Source of the DNA: Chryseomicrobium palamuruense
GTDB lineage: Bacteria; Bacillota; Bacilli; Bacillales_A; Planococcaceae
Direction: 5' to 3'
Assembly (NCBI RefSeq): GCF_042649045.1
Contig: NZ_JBHSEF010000026.1
Span: forward strand, 1-64,000
Length of the DNA stretch: 64,000 nucleotides
Part shown: one piece after another, positions 33,919 through 42,465 of the stretch
Layout: every line of letters starts with the position of its first letter
How positions within the stretch are numbered: the first letter of the stretch is position 1
Translations under genes and position numbers: made by a program
Notes under the pieces: model-generated
Seen by the model: only the letters and a program-made list of their open reading frames with translations
Databases searched by the model: none
What the model was told of the DNA's origin: nothing

Positions 33919-33995
33919 TTCGCGTACACCAGTTGGCTTGATATTCGCACTAGTGAAGCTAGTATTCGCACCAGACAAGACGTTTTTCGCACCAG
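33919..33995. repeat. Short repeat array, TTCGCACYAG every 21 nt
   Basis: TTCGCACTAG at 33944, TTCGCACCAG at 33965 and TTCGCACCAG at 33986 are spaced by exactly 21 nt. A broken copy, TTCGCGTACACCAG, precedes at 33919. The intervening 11 nt differ. The array lies between the convergent genes ytnP and ytzB. Confidence 0.75.
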
Positions 33996-34084
33996 TCAAC
34001 CAATTCAGCTAAGCTGCAGCTAAAATCGAAGCTTATTTAAAGGCGGAAACGCTCGTATATTTTCCAACGACATTCCCAAAGACA

Positions 34085-34157
34085 GTCTGCGAGATATTCG
34101 ACGAGATACCCACGAATACAGTCCGCGAAAAACCCACGAATACAGACCTCGAAAAAC
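34085..34157. repeat. 24-nt tandem repeats with CCCACGAATACAG
   Basis: Two 24-nt units begin at 34109 and 34133. Each has CCCACGAATACAG followed by a CGCGAAAAA- or CTCGAAAAA-type tail. A more diverged unit (CCCAAAGACAGTCTGCGAGA) lies upstream. The remaining DNA in the 33787-34160 gap shows no gene. Confidence 0.65.
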
Positions 34158-34162
34158 CTACC

Positions 34163-34192
34163 AAAAAAGCCACAACCACCTAAGTGGTTGTG
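34163..34192 (-). terminator. Terminator of ytzB
   Basis: On the minus strand CACAACCAC and GTGGTTGTG form a 9-bp stem around TTAG, followed by GCTTTTTTGG. Confidence 0.85.
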
Positions 34193-34208
34193 ACTCCAAA
34201 ATTCGCTT

Positions 34209-34526
34209 TTATGCCAACTGCTTAATCTCTAAAATCGTACCTGTCTTCGCATCCGCAGAGAACTCAAAGTTTTCTGTCACACCGTTTTTCATGCGGGAGA
34301 TGCCGCCTTTAAAGACTTCCGTTTCGATTACACCGACATGAAACGGTTCGGTTTTCATATACACCCAAGATCCATCAATGGGGCCTTCTTTTTTAAATTC
34401 TGCCTTCACTTGCTCCAGGACCTGGTCCGCTGTCACACTGGGAATATACTTTGAAGCAGCCTGTGCTGCGACCACGCCAATCACTACGCCAGTTCCTAAT
34501 CCCATCATATAATCACGAATTTTCAT
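34209..34526 (-). CDS. ytzB: Small membrane-anchored PepSY-like protein (YtzB)
   Basis: This 105-residue protein has an N-terminal hydrophobic segment (MGLGTGVVIGVVAAQAA, residues 8-24), which may anchor or export it. A small alpha-beta domain follows, resembling PepSY repeats (GTILEIKQLA at the end). Length and neighbourhood agree with B. subtilis ytzB, of unknown function. The ATG at 34526 is chosen over one 6 bp upstream because GAGGAGG lies at better distance. It is monocistronic. Confidence 0.78.
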   Translation of the reverse strand: MKIRDYMMGLGTGVVIGVVAAQAASKYIPSVTADQVLEQVKAEFKKEGPIDGSWVYMKTEPFHVGVIETEVFKGGISRMKNGVTENFEFSADAKTGTILEIKQLA

Positions 34527-34571
34527 AGTCATATCCTCCTCGACAATCTGTTTATGGGTACAGTATATACT

Positions 34572-34587
34572 TTATTCACATGAATAA
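34572..34587. repeat. Inverted repeat in the ytzB/ytoP intergenic region
   Basis: TTATTCA and TGAATAA flank CA. On the minus strand it lies just upstream of a TATACT -10 for ytzB, overlapping the -35 region. It may be an operator; no regulator is recognised. Confidence 0.35.
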
Positions 34588-34694
34588 GAAACGAAAGCTA
34601 TCTCAGGGCATTTCGGAATTCGAAAGAAACGATGGAATTTTCACGGTACATCCACTACAATAAAAGAAGAATGGTTGTGGAAGGGGAAATTGTC

Positions 34695-35768
34695 GTGAAT
34701 GAACAAACACTTGAACTTTTTAAAACATTAACAGAGCTTCCGGGTACACCTGGAAATGAGCATCAGGTACGTAAATTTGTACGCTCTGAGCTTGAAAAAT
34801 ATGCAGACGATGTGATTCAAGATAACTTAGGCGGCATCTTCGGCGTGAAGAAAGGTCCGGAAAATAGCCCAAAGATTCTTGTCGCAGGTCATATGGATGA
34901 AGTAGGCTTTATGGTATCGTCCATCACAGAAAACGGTATGATTCGTTTCCAACCACTTGGGGGTTGGTGGAATCAAGTGATGCTCGCGCAACGCGTAGAG
35001 ATTGTGACGCGTGAAAAAACAATTCCGGGTGTCATCGGATCGATTCCACCTCATTTATTAAGTGAAGAAGTACGTAACAAGCCGATGGATATTAAAAATA
35101 TGTTGATTGATGTCGGTGCAGATGACAAAGCAGACGTGGCTTCAATGGGTATCCGACCAGGAGATCAAATCGTCCCAGTGTGTCCGTTTACTCCGATGGC
35201 TAACCCGAAAAAAATTATGGCGAAAGCTTGGGATAACCGGTACGGAGTAGGTCTTGCGATTGAATTATTGAAAGAGCTGAAAGACGAGCAGCTACCGAAC
35301 CAGTTGTTTTCTGGAGCAAATGTGATGGAAGAAGTTGGCCTGCGTGGTGCACAGGCTTCTGCAACGATGATTAAACCGGATCTCTTCTTTGCACTAGATG
35401 CAAGCCCAGCCAATGATGCGTCAGGTAATAAAAATGAATTTGGGCAACTTGGTAAAGGCACATTGTTACGAATTCTTGACCGCTCGATGGTGACACACCG
35501 CGGCATGCGCGAGTTTGTCCTCGATACTGCGGAAACGCATAAGATCCCGTATCAATACTTTATTTCCCAAGGTGGAACGGACGCAGGACGTGTCCATACA
35601 GCAAATGAAGGTGTGCCAAGTGCGGTAATCGGGATTTGTTCACGTTACATTCACACGGCAGCTTCGATTATTCATACAGATGACTATGCAGCAGCAAAAG
35701 AACTTCTCGTGAAGCTCGTAAAATCAGCAGATGCCACGACTTTAAAAACAATTAAAGAAAACGTCTAA
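34695..35768 (+). CDS. ytoP: M42 family aminopeptidase (YtoP)
   Basis: This 357-residue dinuclear metalloaminopeptidase of the glutamyl aminopeptidase/PepA-like M42 family has metal ligands in AGHMDEVGFMV near residue 65, AWDNRYGVGL near 178 and EEVGLRGA near 213, with SQGGTDAGRVH near 303. The GTG at 34695 is chosen over the ATG codons at 34632 and 34671: it follows AAGGGGAA and reproduces the B. subtilis YtoP length. It acts in the cytoplasm on peptide N-termini. Confidence 0.9.
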   Translation: MNEQTLELFKTLTELPGTPGNEHQVRKFVRSELEKYADDVIQDNLGGIFGVKKGPENSPKILVAGHMDEVGFMVSSITENGMIRFQPLGGWWNQVMLAQRVEIVTREKTIPGVIGSIPPHLLSEEVRNKPMDIKNMLIDVGADDKADVASMGIRPGDQIVPVCPFTPMANPKKIMAKAWDNRYGVGLAIELLKELKDEQLPNQLFSGANVMEEVGLRGAQASATMIKPDLFFALDASPANDASGNKNEFGQLGKGTLLRILDRSMVTHRGMREFVLDTAETHKIPYQYFISQGGTDAGRVHTANEGVPSAVIGICSRYIHTAASIIHTDDYAAAKELLVKLVKSADATTLKTIKENV

Positions 35769-35793
35769 GTGTCCTTCGGGGCACTTTCTTTTT
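35767..35793 (+). terminator. Terminator of ytoP
   Basis: AAGTGTCC and GGGCACTT pair around a TTCG tetraloop, followed by TCTTTTT. The stem starts inside the ytoP stop codon. Confidence 0.75.
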
Positions 35794-35804
35794 GGAGGAA
35801 TCTT

Positions 35805-36326
35805 ATGAAAATTGTCATTGGGACGACTAATAAAGCAAAGATAAGTGCAGTCCGTGAAGCTTTTCTGAAAGTAGGGATTATGGCGGAATTTCACGGAGTA
35901 GAAGCGAATTCCCTCGTATCGGCACAGCCATTGAACGATGAAGAGACCGTAAAAGGCGCAATCAATCGTGCAAAAGATACCTTGAAGAAAGAACAAGGAG
36001 ACTTAGGGATTGGCTTAGAAGGCGGCGTCAAATGGGTGAATGAAACGCTCTACTTATGTAACTGGGGAGCCATGGTAACTCGCAGCGGACACCTGTATAC
36101 AGCTACTGGTGCGGGCCTTCCACTTCCGCCAGAGATTGAGATGGGCATAAAAAAAGGTCACGAACTGGGACCGCTGATGGATGTCTATACGAATCAAAAG
36201 GGAATCCGGCATCACGAAGGGGCGATTGGTATTTTTACAAATGGACTCATTACCCGCAGTGATATGTTCGAACATGTGGTCATTCAGTTAATTGGCCAGT
36301 GGCAGCGTGAAAATTCAGTTGTTTGA
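35805..36326 (+). CDS. DUF84 NTPase (inosine/xanthosine triphosphatase, YjjX-like)
   Basis: This 173-residue protein resembles YjjX/DUF84, which hydrolyses non-canonical ITP and XTP. Visible family features are the opening MKIVIGTTNKAKISAVREAF, the GLEGGVKW segment near residue 76 and CNWGAMVTRSGHLYTATG. The ATG at 35805 has GGAGGAATC and is preferred to an open frame from 35769. The ytoP terminator lies immediately upstream, so expression depends on read-through or an unseen promoter. Confidence 0.82.
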   Translation: MKIVIGTTNKAKISAVREAFLKVGIMAEFHGVEANSLVSAQPLNDEETVKGAINRAKDTLKKEQGDLGIGLEGGVKWVNETLYLCNWGAMVTRSGHLYTATGAGLPLPPEIEMGIKKGHELGPLMDVYTNQKGIRHHEGAIGIFTNGLITRSDMFEHVVIQLIGQWQRENSVV

Positions 36327-36351
36327 TTGTTTGGACTGTGTTCGTTACAAT
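36323..36351 (+). promoter_or_regulatory. Sigma-A promoter of the lipoprotein-thioredoxin-ytpQR operon
   Basis: TTGATT (36323-36328) and TACAAT (36346-36351) are separated by 17 nt, at the end of the DUF84 gene. Confidence 0.72.
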
Positions 36352-36385
36352 AGAAGGCAGGGAATTTTTGATTGGAGGAAAAGAA

Positions 36386-36913
36386 ATGTTGAAAAGAAGG
36401 TGGCAATCATTCCTTGCCCCAGTAGCAGCCCTGTTCCTATTAACGGCATGTTCATCACCGGAAGAGCAAGCGGCGGAAGGTGTGCGTGCTGCAGTTGAGC
36501 ACATTGAAAATGAACCAGAGTCGCCGAATGAAAAAGTAGGAGAGCAATCCATTTTCTTGCCAAGCGGTTTTTCAGTAGAAGCAGGCAGTGAAGCACCGAA
36601 TTTCTTACTCCAAAAAGGCAATGACACGTACGTGCTATTTATAAATGAAAATGAACCGGCGACAAGCCGTCTATATTATGATTTACTCGTTTCCGATCCA
36701 TCGAAGACGATTATCGAAGAACAGACAAATGAACTGAGTGATCAGTTCGCCTTTGCAGCTGTTGTGAAGCATGCAAAAGACCAATTTGAATTGATTGTCA
36801 GTCGCGGAGGCGTCAAATTATCTACCGTTACAGACGATTCACGCATTAATCAAAAATTACAAGATATGATGACGATTGTTCACTCGTATCAAACTGAGGA
36901 GGATACCCCATGA
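36386..36913 (+). CDS. Predicted lipoprotein of unknown function
   Basis: This 175-residue protein begins with a basic n-region and hydrophobic core ending in the lipobox LLTAC (lipidated Cys about residue 21), so it is probably anchored outside the membrane. The mature part is acidic. I do not recognise the family. Residues 75-120 (YVLFINENEPATSRLYYDLL) look like alternating beta-strands. The ATG at 36386 follows GGAGGAAAAG. Its stop overlaps the start of the thioredoxin gene as ATGA, so the two are translationally coupled, suggesting a shared envelope or redox task. Confidence 0.75.
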   Translation: MLKRRWQSFLAPVAALFLLTACSSPEEQAAEGVRAAVEHIENEPESPNEKVGEQSIFLPSGFSVEAGSEAPNFLLQKGNDTYVLFINENEPATSRLYYDLLVSDPSKTIIEEQTNELSDQFAFAAVVKHAKDQFELIVSRGGVKLSTVTDDSRINQKLQDMMTIVHSYQTEEDTP

Positions 36914-37224
36914 TCACATTGCAATCCAAAGAACAATTTGAGGATTTAAAAAAAGGGAACACGGTCTTTTTGTTTACAGCTGGCTGGTGTCCAGATTGTA
37001 CTTTTATCGACCCCTTCATGCCGGAAGTCGAAGAGAAGTTTTCAAGCTTTACGTTTGTTTCCGTTGACCGTGACGAATTTATCGACATCTGCCAAGAGAT
37101 GGATGTATTCGGGATTCCAAGCTTCATCGTCTTTGAACAAGGCAAAGAAACGAAACGCTTTGTCAGCAAAGACCGTAAGACGCAACAACAAATTGAAGAA
37201 TTTTTAGACGGTTCACTTGCGTGA
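36910..37224 (+). CDS. ytpP: Thioredoxin-like protein YtpP
   Basis: This 104-residue thioredoxin-fold protein has the active-site motif TAGWCPDCTF, a CPDC variant, near residue 29. It has a cis-proline region GIPSF near 80. It lacks a signal peptide and is predicted cytoplasmic. It corresponds to B. subtilis ytpP. Its start overlaps the preceding lipoprotein gene by 4 bp; ytpQ follows after 36 bp. The redox partner is unknown. Confidence 0.88.
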   Translation: MITLQSKEQFEDLKKGNTVFLFTAGWCPDCTFIDPFMPEVEEKFSSFTFVSVDRDEFIDICQEMDVFGIPSFIVFEQGKETKRFVSKDRKTQQQIEEFLDGSLA

Positions 37225-37260
37225 GCCTTTTCTATTTGAATGAAAGAAGGAGGAGCTGAA

Positions 37261-38070
37261 TTGAAGCCACTTGAATTGATTGCTCGCTTAAAAACAGCTT
37301 TACCTGAAGAAACCTATCACTACTCCTACAATCGGGAAACGAATATTCTAAAACTTACGCATATATCGCTTAACCGAAAACTAGACTTATCTTTAGGGCC
37401 TGTCATTGCGAAATATGGGAAAAAAAATCAAGTAGCGATTGATGAAGTCGTTTATATGATTCGAGAGACGTTTGAAGCGATGGAAGCGGAAGCAAAGCAA
37501 GAGATTTTTGATAAAAAATCTATTTTTCCAATAATCCGGTCGACATCCTTTGCCAAAGAATCAAAGCAAAAAATTCCATTCATCACAAAAGAACATACAG
37601 CTGAGACACGTGTCTACTACGCGCTTGACCTAGGCACGACCTACCGTCTTATTGATGATGACATCTTACAGAAGCTCAACATGTCTGAACAAGAGGTCAA
37701 GGAATCCGCATTATTTCAATTGCGTAAGTTGCCTACTACCTTTAAAATAGACGAAGTTGCAGGTAATCAATTTTATTTCTTTAACGCAAATGATGGCTAC
37801 GATGCGAGCCGTATTTTAAATGATAAATTGTTACAAGAAATGAAAGCCAAGATTCAAGGAGAAATGACAGTTTCCGTTCCGCACCAAGACGTCCTTATCA
37901 TCGGCGATATTCGTAACGACCAAGGGTATGATATTTTGGCGCAAATGACGATGCATTTCTTTACGGTTGGGATTGTACCGATTACATCGCTCTCTTTTTT
38001 ATATGAAGAAGGCGAGCTTGAACCGATTTTTATTCTCGGGAAAAATGCGATTCAAAAGGAGAACAACTAA
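37261..38070 (+). CDS. ytpQ: DUF1444 protein YtpQ
   Basis: This 269-residue cytoplasmic protein belongs to the DUF1444/YtpQ family, of unknown function, common in Bacillales between ytpP and ytpR. The TTG at 37261 is chosen because GAAGGAGGAG precedes it at the right distance and the length equals that of B. subtilis YtpQ; an upstream ATG at 37240 overlaps that ribosome binding site. Its stop is directly followed by the ytpR start. Confidence 0.85.
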   Translation: MKPLELIARLKTALPEETYHYSYNRETNILKLTHISLNRKLDLSLGPVIAKYGKKNQVAIDEVVYMIRETFEAMEAEAKQEIFDKKSIFPIIRSTSFAKESKQKIPFITKEHTAETRVYYALDLGTTYRLIDDDILQKLNMSEQEVKESALFQLRKLPTTFKIDEVAGNQFYFFNANDGYDASRILNDKLLQEMKAKIQGEMTVSVPHQDVLIIGDIRNDQGYDILAQMTMHFFTVGIVPITSLSFLYEEGELEPIFILGKNAIQKENN

Positions 38071-38691
38071 ATGCGCGTGTTTTACAATACGAAAGGAATT
38101 GGAGATGTTCTGCTTGTAGAACTATCTCATTCAACCCCAAAAGAAGTAACAACCGAACGCTTTGGGGATATTACCCTCATTTCCGATGCAGAAACGAAAG
38201 AAGCATTGGCTCTTAATATGTTCTGCTTCTCAAACTACGAAAAATTGCCAAGTACAGGCATCGTCGAAGTGACACCAGAATTAGTGGACAAGTTGCAATC
38301 AATTGTCGACCGCAGCGACGTACCACTCGAACTGAATGTCGACTTCTCACCCAAATTTGTTGTCGGGTATGTGAAAGAGCTAACTGCTCACCCGGATGCG
38401 GATAAATTGCGCGTCGCAACGGTGGATATAGGAAGCAAAGAGTTACAAATCGTTTGTGGGGCTCCGAATATTGAACAAGGTCAATCTGTGATTGTTGCGA
38501 AAGTCGGGGCTGTGATGCCATCTGGATTAGAAATCAAAGATGCCGTTCTGCGCGGCGTGCCGTCTTCTGGCATGATTTGTTCAGCGAAGGAACTTGATCT
38601 TCCGAACGCCCCACAGGAAAAAGGAATTTTAGTCGTTGACGGTGGCTATGCTCCTGGCACACCTCTTGAAGCTCTTTCGATTGAATTATAA
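38071..38691 (+). CDS. ytpR: Free-standing tRNA-binding domain protein YtpR
   Basis: This 206-residue protein has an N-terminal DUF4479-type region (1-90). A C-terminal EMAP/MetRS-type tRNA-binding OB-fold follows: VVGYVKELTAHPDADKLRVATVDIG, then IVCGAPNIEQGQSVIVAKVGAVMPSG. The domain also occurs in PheT and MetRS; alone it may handle tRNA or be a paralogue without known task. It ends the operon before a strong hairpin. Confidence 0.88.
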   Translation: MRVFYNTKGIGDVLLVELSHSTPKEVTTERFGDITLISDAETKEALALNMFCFSNYEKLPSTGIVEVTPELVDKLQSIVDRSDVPLELNVDFSPKFVVGYVKELTAHPDADKLRVATVDIGSKELQIVCGAPNIEQGQSVIVAKVGAVMPSGLEIKDAVLRGVPSSGMICSAKELDLPNAPQEKGILVVDGGYAPGTPLEALSIEL

Positions 38692-38701
38692 GACCTACGA
38701 A

Positions 38702-38734
38702 CCAGATAGTGACGCTCACTATCTGGCTTTTTTA
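38702..38734 (+). terminator. Terminator of the ytpP-ytpR operon
   Basis: A perfect 11-bp stem, CCAGATAGTGA and TCACTATCTGG around CGC, is followed by CTTTTTTAT. Confidence 0.9.
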
Positions 38735-38808
38735 TGTGGAATGCACCATCTATTGAAATTCCTACAGACGAAGGCGTAGATTCTTGATAAAATGGAAGGA
38801 TAGAAAGG

Positions 38809-41055
38809 ATGAAATCGTCCATGGAATGGTTAAAACGTATATTCCGTCAAGAAGAAGAACCAGAGGGTCACGTAGAGGAATATGTGGAGCTACCACAGAC
38901 TGCTAAAAAACCACCTTTTCGTTTTCCTCTCATTTCTGACGAAGAAAAAGCATACTTGTTGCAATCGACACACCAGTCGGTTGATCAATCTTACATAGCA
39001 CCATCAAAATCAACAGCAGCGTATAAAGAAGAAACGTACTTCAAGCCTCCTCGTGTCTATTCCGAACCCATACGCCAAGAAGTAAAACCAGTCACCAAAT
39101 CAATAGCTTCACCGAATTCGCGAAAACGATATGTACCAAGTGTCGTACCCTCACCTGTATACGGCTTGAAGCCAGAAGCAGCAACGTTGACGGGACCTAC
39201 TCGCACGATGCGAACGTCTCACTATGATTGGTCGGAAGCGCAAAAGCAAGAAGTGCAAGAGCAAGTAGTGGAAGAACAACAAGTTCAGCCACCAGCTGAA
39301 GAGCAATTAGCTACTCCAGAACCTGCCATTTACAAAGAGGCTCAACTAGACGATGCGTGGATCAATCCGGTTGTGATGGATGTAACACAAACGAATCTTC
39401 CGGAAGAGCCAGCGATTGAGAAAGAAGATGTAGTTGAGAAGATTGAAGAACCAATTGTTGAGGGACCAAAACTGGAAGAGCCAAAAGAAAAAATCAAACC
39501 ATTTAACGTGATGATGCTTTCGTCTGATAAGAAAAAATGGAATGAAAAGCAACAACAAAATTCGATTGTAGAAGAACCACCTACAGAACAACTGAAATCA
39601 AAAGAAGGGTCACCTAGAACGGAAGCAGTGACAGTAGCTCCAGTAAGAAGCTATGCGATGCCAAACGCCAACTTCTTACACACACCTGATCATCAGCACG
39701 ATGATTATGAATGGATGCAGCAACAAGCTGATCATCTTGTGGAAGCCCTTGCGCACTTCCAGATTCAAGCGGAAATCGTGGATATTGTTCAAGGACCTGC
39801 AGTGACTCAGTTTGAATTAACCGTCGGCCAAGGAACAAAAGTCAGTAAGATTCGCAATCTGACGGATGATTTGAAACTCGCGCTCGCTGCGAAAGACATT
39901 CGTATCCAGGCACCTATTCCAGGTCGCCGTTCGATTGGGATTGAAATTCCAAACCGGAAGTCACGAGCAGTCCAACTCGCAGAAGTAGTGGAATCGGCTG
40001 CGTTTAAGCAAGCAGAGTCCCCTCTTGAAGTGGCAATGGGCTTAGATCTCCATGGACAGCCTGTCACAATGGATCTTCGCAAGATGCCCCACGGATTAAT
40101 TGCAGGAGCAACCGGCTCTGGGAAATCGGTCTTTATCAATTCTTTACTGATCAGTTTACTGTATAAAGCTTCTCCATCGGATTTGAAATTGTTACTCATT
40201 GATCCGAAAATGGTAGAGCTTGCCCCTTTTAATCACATTCCGCATTTAATTAGTCCGGTAATTACGGACGTCAAAGCGGCCTCTGCTTCATTAAAGTGGG
40301 CAGTAGAGGAAATGGAACGTCGTTATCAGTTATTTGCACATACAGGCGTTCGAGATATTAACCGCTTTAATCAGCAGGCGATGCAAGCAGGGGAGTACAA
40401 CAAAAAACTTCCGTTCATCGTTATTGTCATTGATGAGTTAGCCGATATGATGATGGCGGCTCCACAAGACGTGGAAGATGCCATCTGTCGCATTGCGCAA
40501 AAAGCACGTGCGTGTGGAATTCATTTGGTGCTCGCTACTCAGCGACCATCGGTGGACGTTATTACAGGCCTCATCAAATCGAATGTGCCCACACGAATTG
40601 CCTTTGCTGTATCTTCTCAAATCGATTCGCGGACTATTCTCGATCAGCAAGGGGCCGAGCGCTTACTTGGAAAAGGAGACATGCTCTATCTGGGTAGCGG
40701 GATGGCTAGTCCGGTCCGGATTCAAGGTACCTATGTTTCCGATGAAGAAATTGACCGCATTATCGATCATGCGCGTGCGCAAGGAGAACCGGACTATATC
40801 TTTAAACAAGAAGACCTCATTGTCCGCGCAGTCGAAATTGAAGAACAAGATGAATTATTTGAAGAAGCTTGTCGCTTTATTATCGAACATGGCGCAGCGT
40901 CTACTTCGCTGTTGCAGAGAAAGTTTCATTTAGGCTATAATCGAGCAGCACGCCTGATGGATGCGATGGAACAAGCAGGCATTATCACATCCCAAAACGG
41001 CAGTAAACCACGTGAAGTATTAGTTACTGAAGATTTTTTACAGGAAATATTGTAA
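38809..41055 (+). CDS. sftA: DNA translocase SftA (FtsK/SpoIIIE family, soluble)
   Basis: This 748-residue protein has a long low-complexity, Glu/Pro/Gln-rich N-terminal region (1-285) without membrane helices, then the FtsK motor. Walker A is GATGSGKSVFINSLL near residue 432, Walker B is FIVIVIDELADMMM near 540, and a winged-helix gamma domain is at the end. Lack of membrane segments identifies SftA (YtpT), which clears DNA from the closing septum, rather than SpoIIIE. It is shorter than B. subtilis SftA, the difference lying in the N-terminal linker. murC follows after 23 bp. Confidence 0.92.
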   Translation: MKSSMEWLKRIFRQEEEPEGHVEEYVELPQTAKKPPFRFPLISDEEKAYLLQSTHQSVDQSYIAPSKSTAAYKEETYFKPPRVYSEPIRQEVKPVTKSIASPNSRKRYVPSVVPSPVYGLKPEAATLTGPTRTMRTSHYDWSEAQKQEVQEQVVEEQQVQPPAEEQLATPEPAIYKEAQLDDAWINPVVMDVTQTNLPEEPAIEKEDVVEKIEEPIVEGPKLEEPKEKIKPFNVMMLSSDKKKWNEKQQQNSIVEEPPTEQLKSKEGSPRTEAVTVAPVRSYAMPNANFLHTPDHQHDDYEWMQQQADHLVEALAHFQIQAEIVDIVQGPAVTQFELTVGQGTKVSKIRNLTDDLKLALAAKDIRIQAPIPGRRSIGIEIPNRKSRAVQLAEVVESAAFKQAESPLEVAMGLDLHGQPVTMDLRKMPHGLIAGATGSGKSVFINSLLISLLYKASPSDLKLLLIDPKMVELAPFNHIPHLISPVITDVKAASASLKWAVEEMERRYQLFAHTGVRDINRFNQQAMQAGEYNKKLPFIVIVIDELADMMMAAPQDVEDAICRIAQKARACGIHLVLATQRPSVDVITGLIKSNVPTRIAFAVSSQIDSRTILDQQGAERLLGKGDMLYLGSGMASPVRIQGTYVSDEEIDRIIDHARAQGEPDYIFKQEDLIVRAVEIEEQDELFEEACRFIIEHGAASTSLLQRKFHLGYNRAARLMDAMEQAGIITSQNGSKPREVLVTEDFLQEIL

Positions 41056-41078
41056 GCATAAGTTGAGGGGGATATGAG

Positions 41079-42374
41079 ATGACAAGCTACCATTTTACAG
41101 GAATCAAAGGATCTGGAATGAGTTCACTTGCTCAGATCTTGCATGACGTAGGTCACCAGGTTCAAGGTTCAGATAAAGCCGAGTATTTCTTTACAGAAAA
41201 ACCTCTTCATGAACGAGGCATACAAGTGTATGAGTTTGGTCAATCCAAATTAGAACCGGGCATGGTAGTGATTGCAGGGAATGCATATCCAGACACCCAT
41301 CCAGAACTTGAAGAAGCACGGACACTCGGGCTCGAAATTATTCGTTACCATACGTTCTTAGGAGATTATATGAACCACTTTACATCGGTAGCTGTGACTG
41401 GTGCGCATGGGAAAACTTCTACTACAGGACTTTTATCGCATGTGTTGAATGTGTATTCGCCGACATCGTATTTAATTGGAGATGGAACAGGAAGTGGGAT
41501 CGTCAATGCAGAGAACTTTGTGTTTGAAGCGTGTGAGTACCGACGCCACTTCCTGGCTTATCACCCGGATTATGCCGTAATGACGAATATTGATTTTGAT
41601 CATCCTGATTACTTTACAAGCAAAGAAGATGTATTCCAAGCCTTCCAAGAGATGGCGAGTCAAGTGAAAAAAGCAATCTTTGCATGTGGAGATGATGAGG
41701 ATCTGCAGCGCATTACCGCTACGGTTCCTGTGATCTATTATGGTCTAGATAAAGGAAACGATTTTCAAGCGACAAATATAGAAAAAACAACAGAAGGTAC
41801 ATCTTTTGACGTATTGATTCGGGAAGAATTTTATCATCGGTTCCATATTCCGATGTACGGAGACCATACGATTCAAAATGCACTAGCCGTGATTGGGCTT
41901 TGCCATTTTGAAAACATTCCAGCAGAAGCGGTTGCAGAAGGTCTTAGCTCATTCGGTGGCGTAAAACGACGGTTTACGGAAACAGTTATTGGTTCGCGTG
42001 TCCTTATTGACGATTATGCGCACCATCCTACTGAAATTAAGGCAACCATTCAGTCGGCTCGACAAAAATATCCGGAGAAAGAAGTTGTTGCCGTTTTCCA
42101 ACCGCATACATTCTCACGTACGGCGAAGTTCTTAGGCGAGTTTGCGGATGCTCTGTCGCAAGCGGATACGGTGTATCTCTGTGAGATTTTTGCCTCTGCT
42201 CGAGAGACACAAGGAAAGTTAACTATTGCTGACTTACAATCCATTATCAAAGGAAGCACTATCATACAAGAAGAGGATGTCACCCCCCTTTTACAACATG
42301 AAAACGCCGTCTATCTGTTCATGGGAGCAGGAGACGTTCAGAAATTCCAACAATCGTTTGAAACACATTTATAA
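41079..42374 (+). CDS. murC: UDP-N-acetylmuramate-L-alanine ligase MurC
   Basis: This 431-residue Mur ligase adds L-alanine to UDP-MurNAc. The N-terminal FTGIKGSGMSSLAQIL binds the UDP part. The ATP loop AVTGAHGKTSTTG is near residue 107, and DDYAHHPTEI near 310 is the C-terminal signature. It follows sftA closely, an order conserved in Bacillales, linking wall synthesis and division. A G-T-containing terminator follows. Confidence 0.95.
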   Translation: MTSYHFTGIKGSGMSSLAQILHDVGHQVQGSDKAEYFFTEKPLHERGIQVYEFGQSKLEPGMVVIAGNAYPDTHPELEEARTLGLEIIRYHTFLGDYMNHFTSVAVTGAHGKTSTTGLLSHVLNVYSPTSYLIGDGTGSGIVNAENFVFEACEYRRHFLAYHPDYAVMTNIDFDHPDYFTSKEDVFQAFQEMASQVKKAIFACGDDEDLQRITATVPVIYYGLDKGNDFQATNIEKTTEGTSFDVLIREEFYHRFHIPMYGDHTIQNALAVIGLCHFENIPAEAVAEGLSSFGGVKRRFTETVIGSRVLIDDYAHHPTEIKATIQSARQKYPEKEVVAVFQPHTFSRTAKFLGEFADALSQADTVYLCEIFASARETQGKLTIADLQSIIKGSTIIQEEDVTPLLQHENAVYLFMGAGDVQKFQQSFETHL

Positions 42375-42380
42375 GATGGA

Positions 42381-42410
42381 AACTGCGCCTTTGGTGCGGT
42401 TTTCTTTTTG
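42381..42410 (+). terminator. Terminator of sftA-murC
   Basis: AACTGCGCC and GGTGCGGTT (two G-T pairs) close a TTT loop, followed by TTCTTTTTG. Confidence 0.72.
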
Positions 42411-42465
42411 TTTTCCTTGCAGGAAATTCAAAAGAAAGGGAGAATAGGAATATAGGAGTACATGC

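Noticed and set aside
33919..34157. Possible CRISPR array
   Set aside because: Units are only 21-24 nt in total with 10-13 nt motifs, no 30-nt-class spacers and no cas genes nearby.
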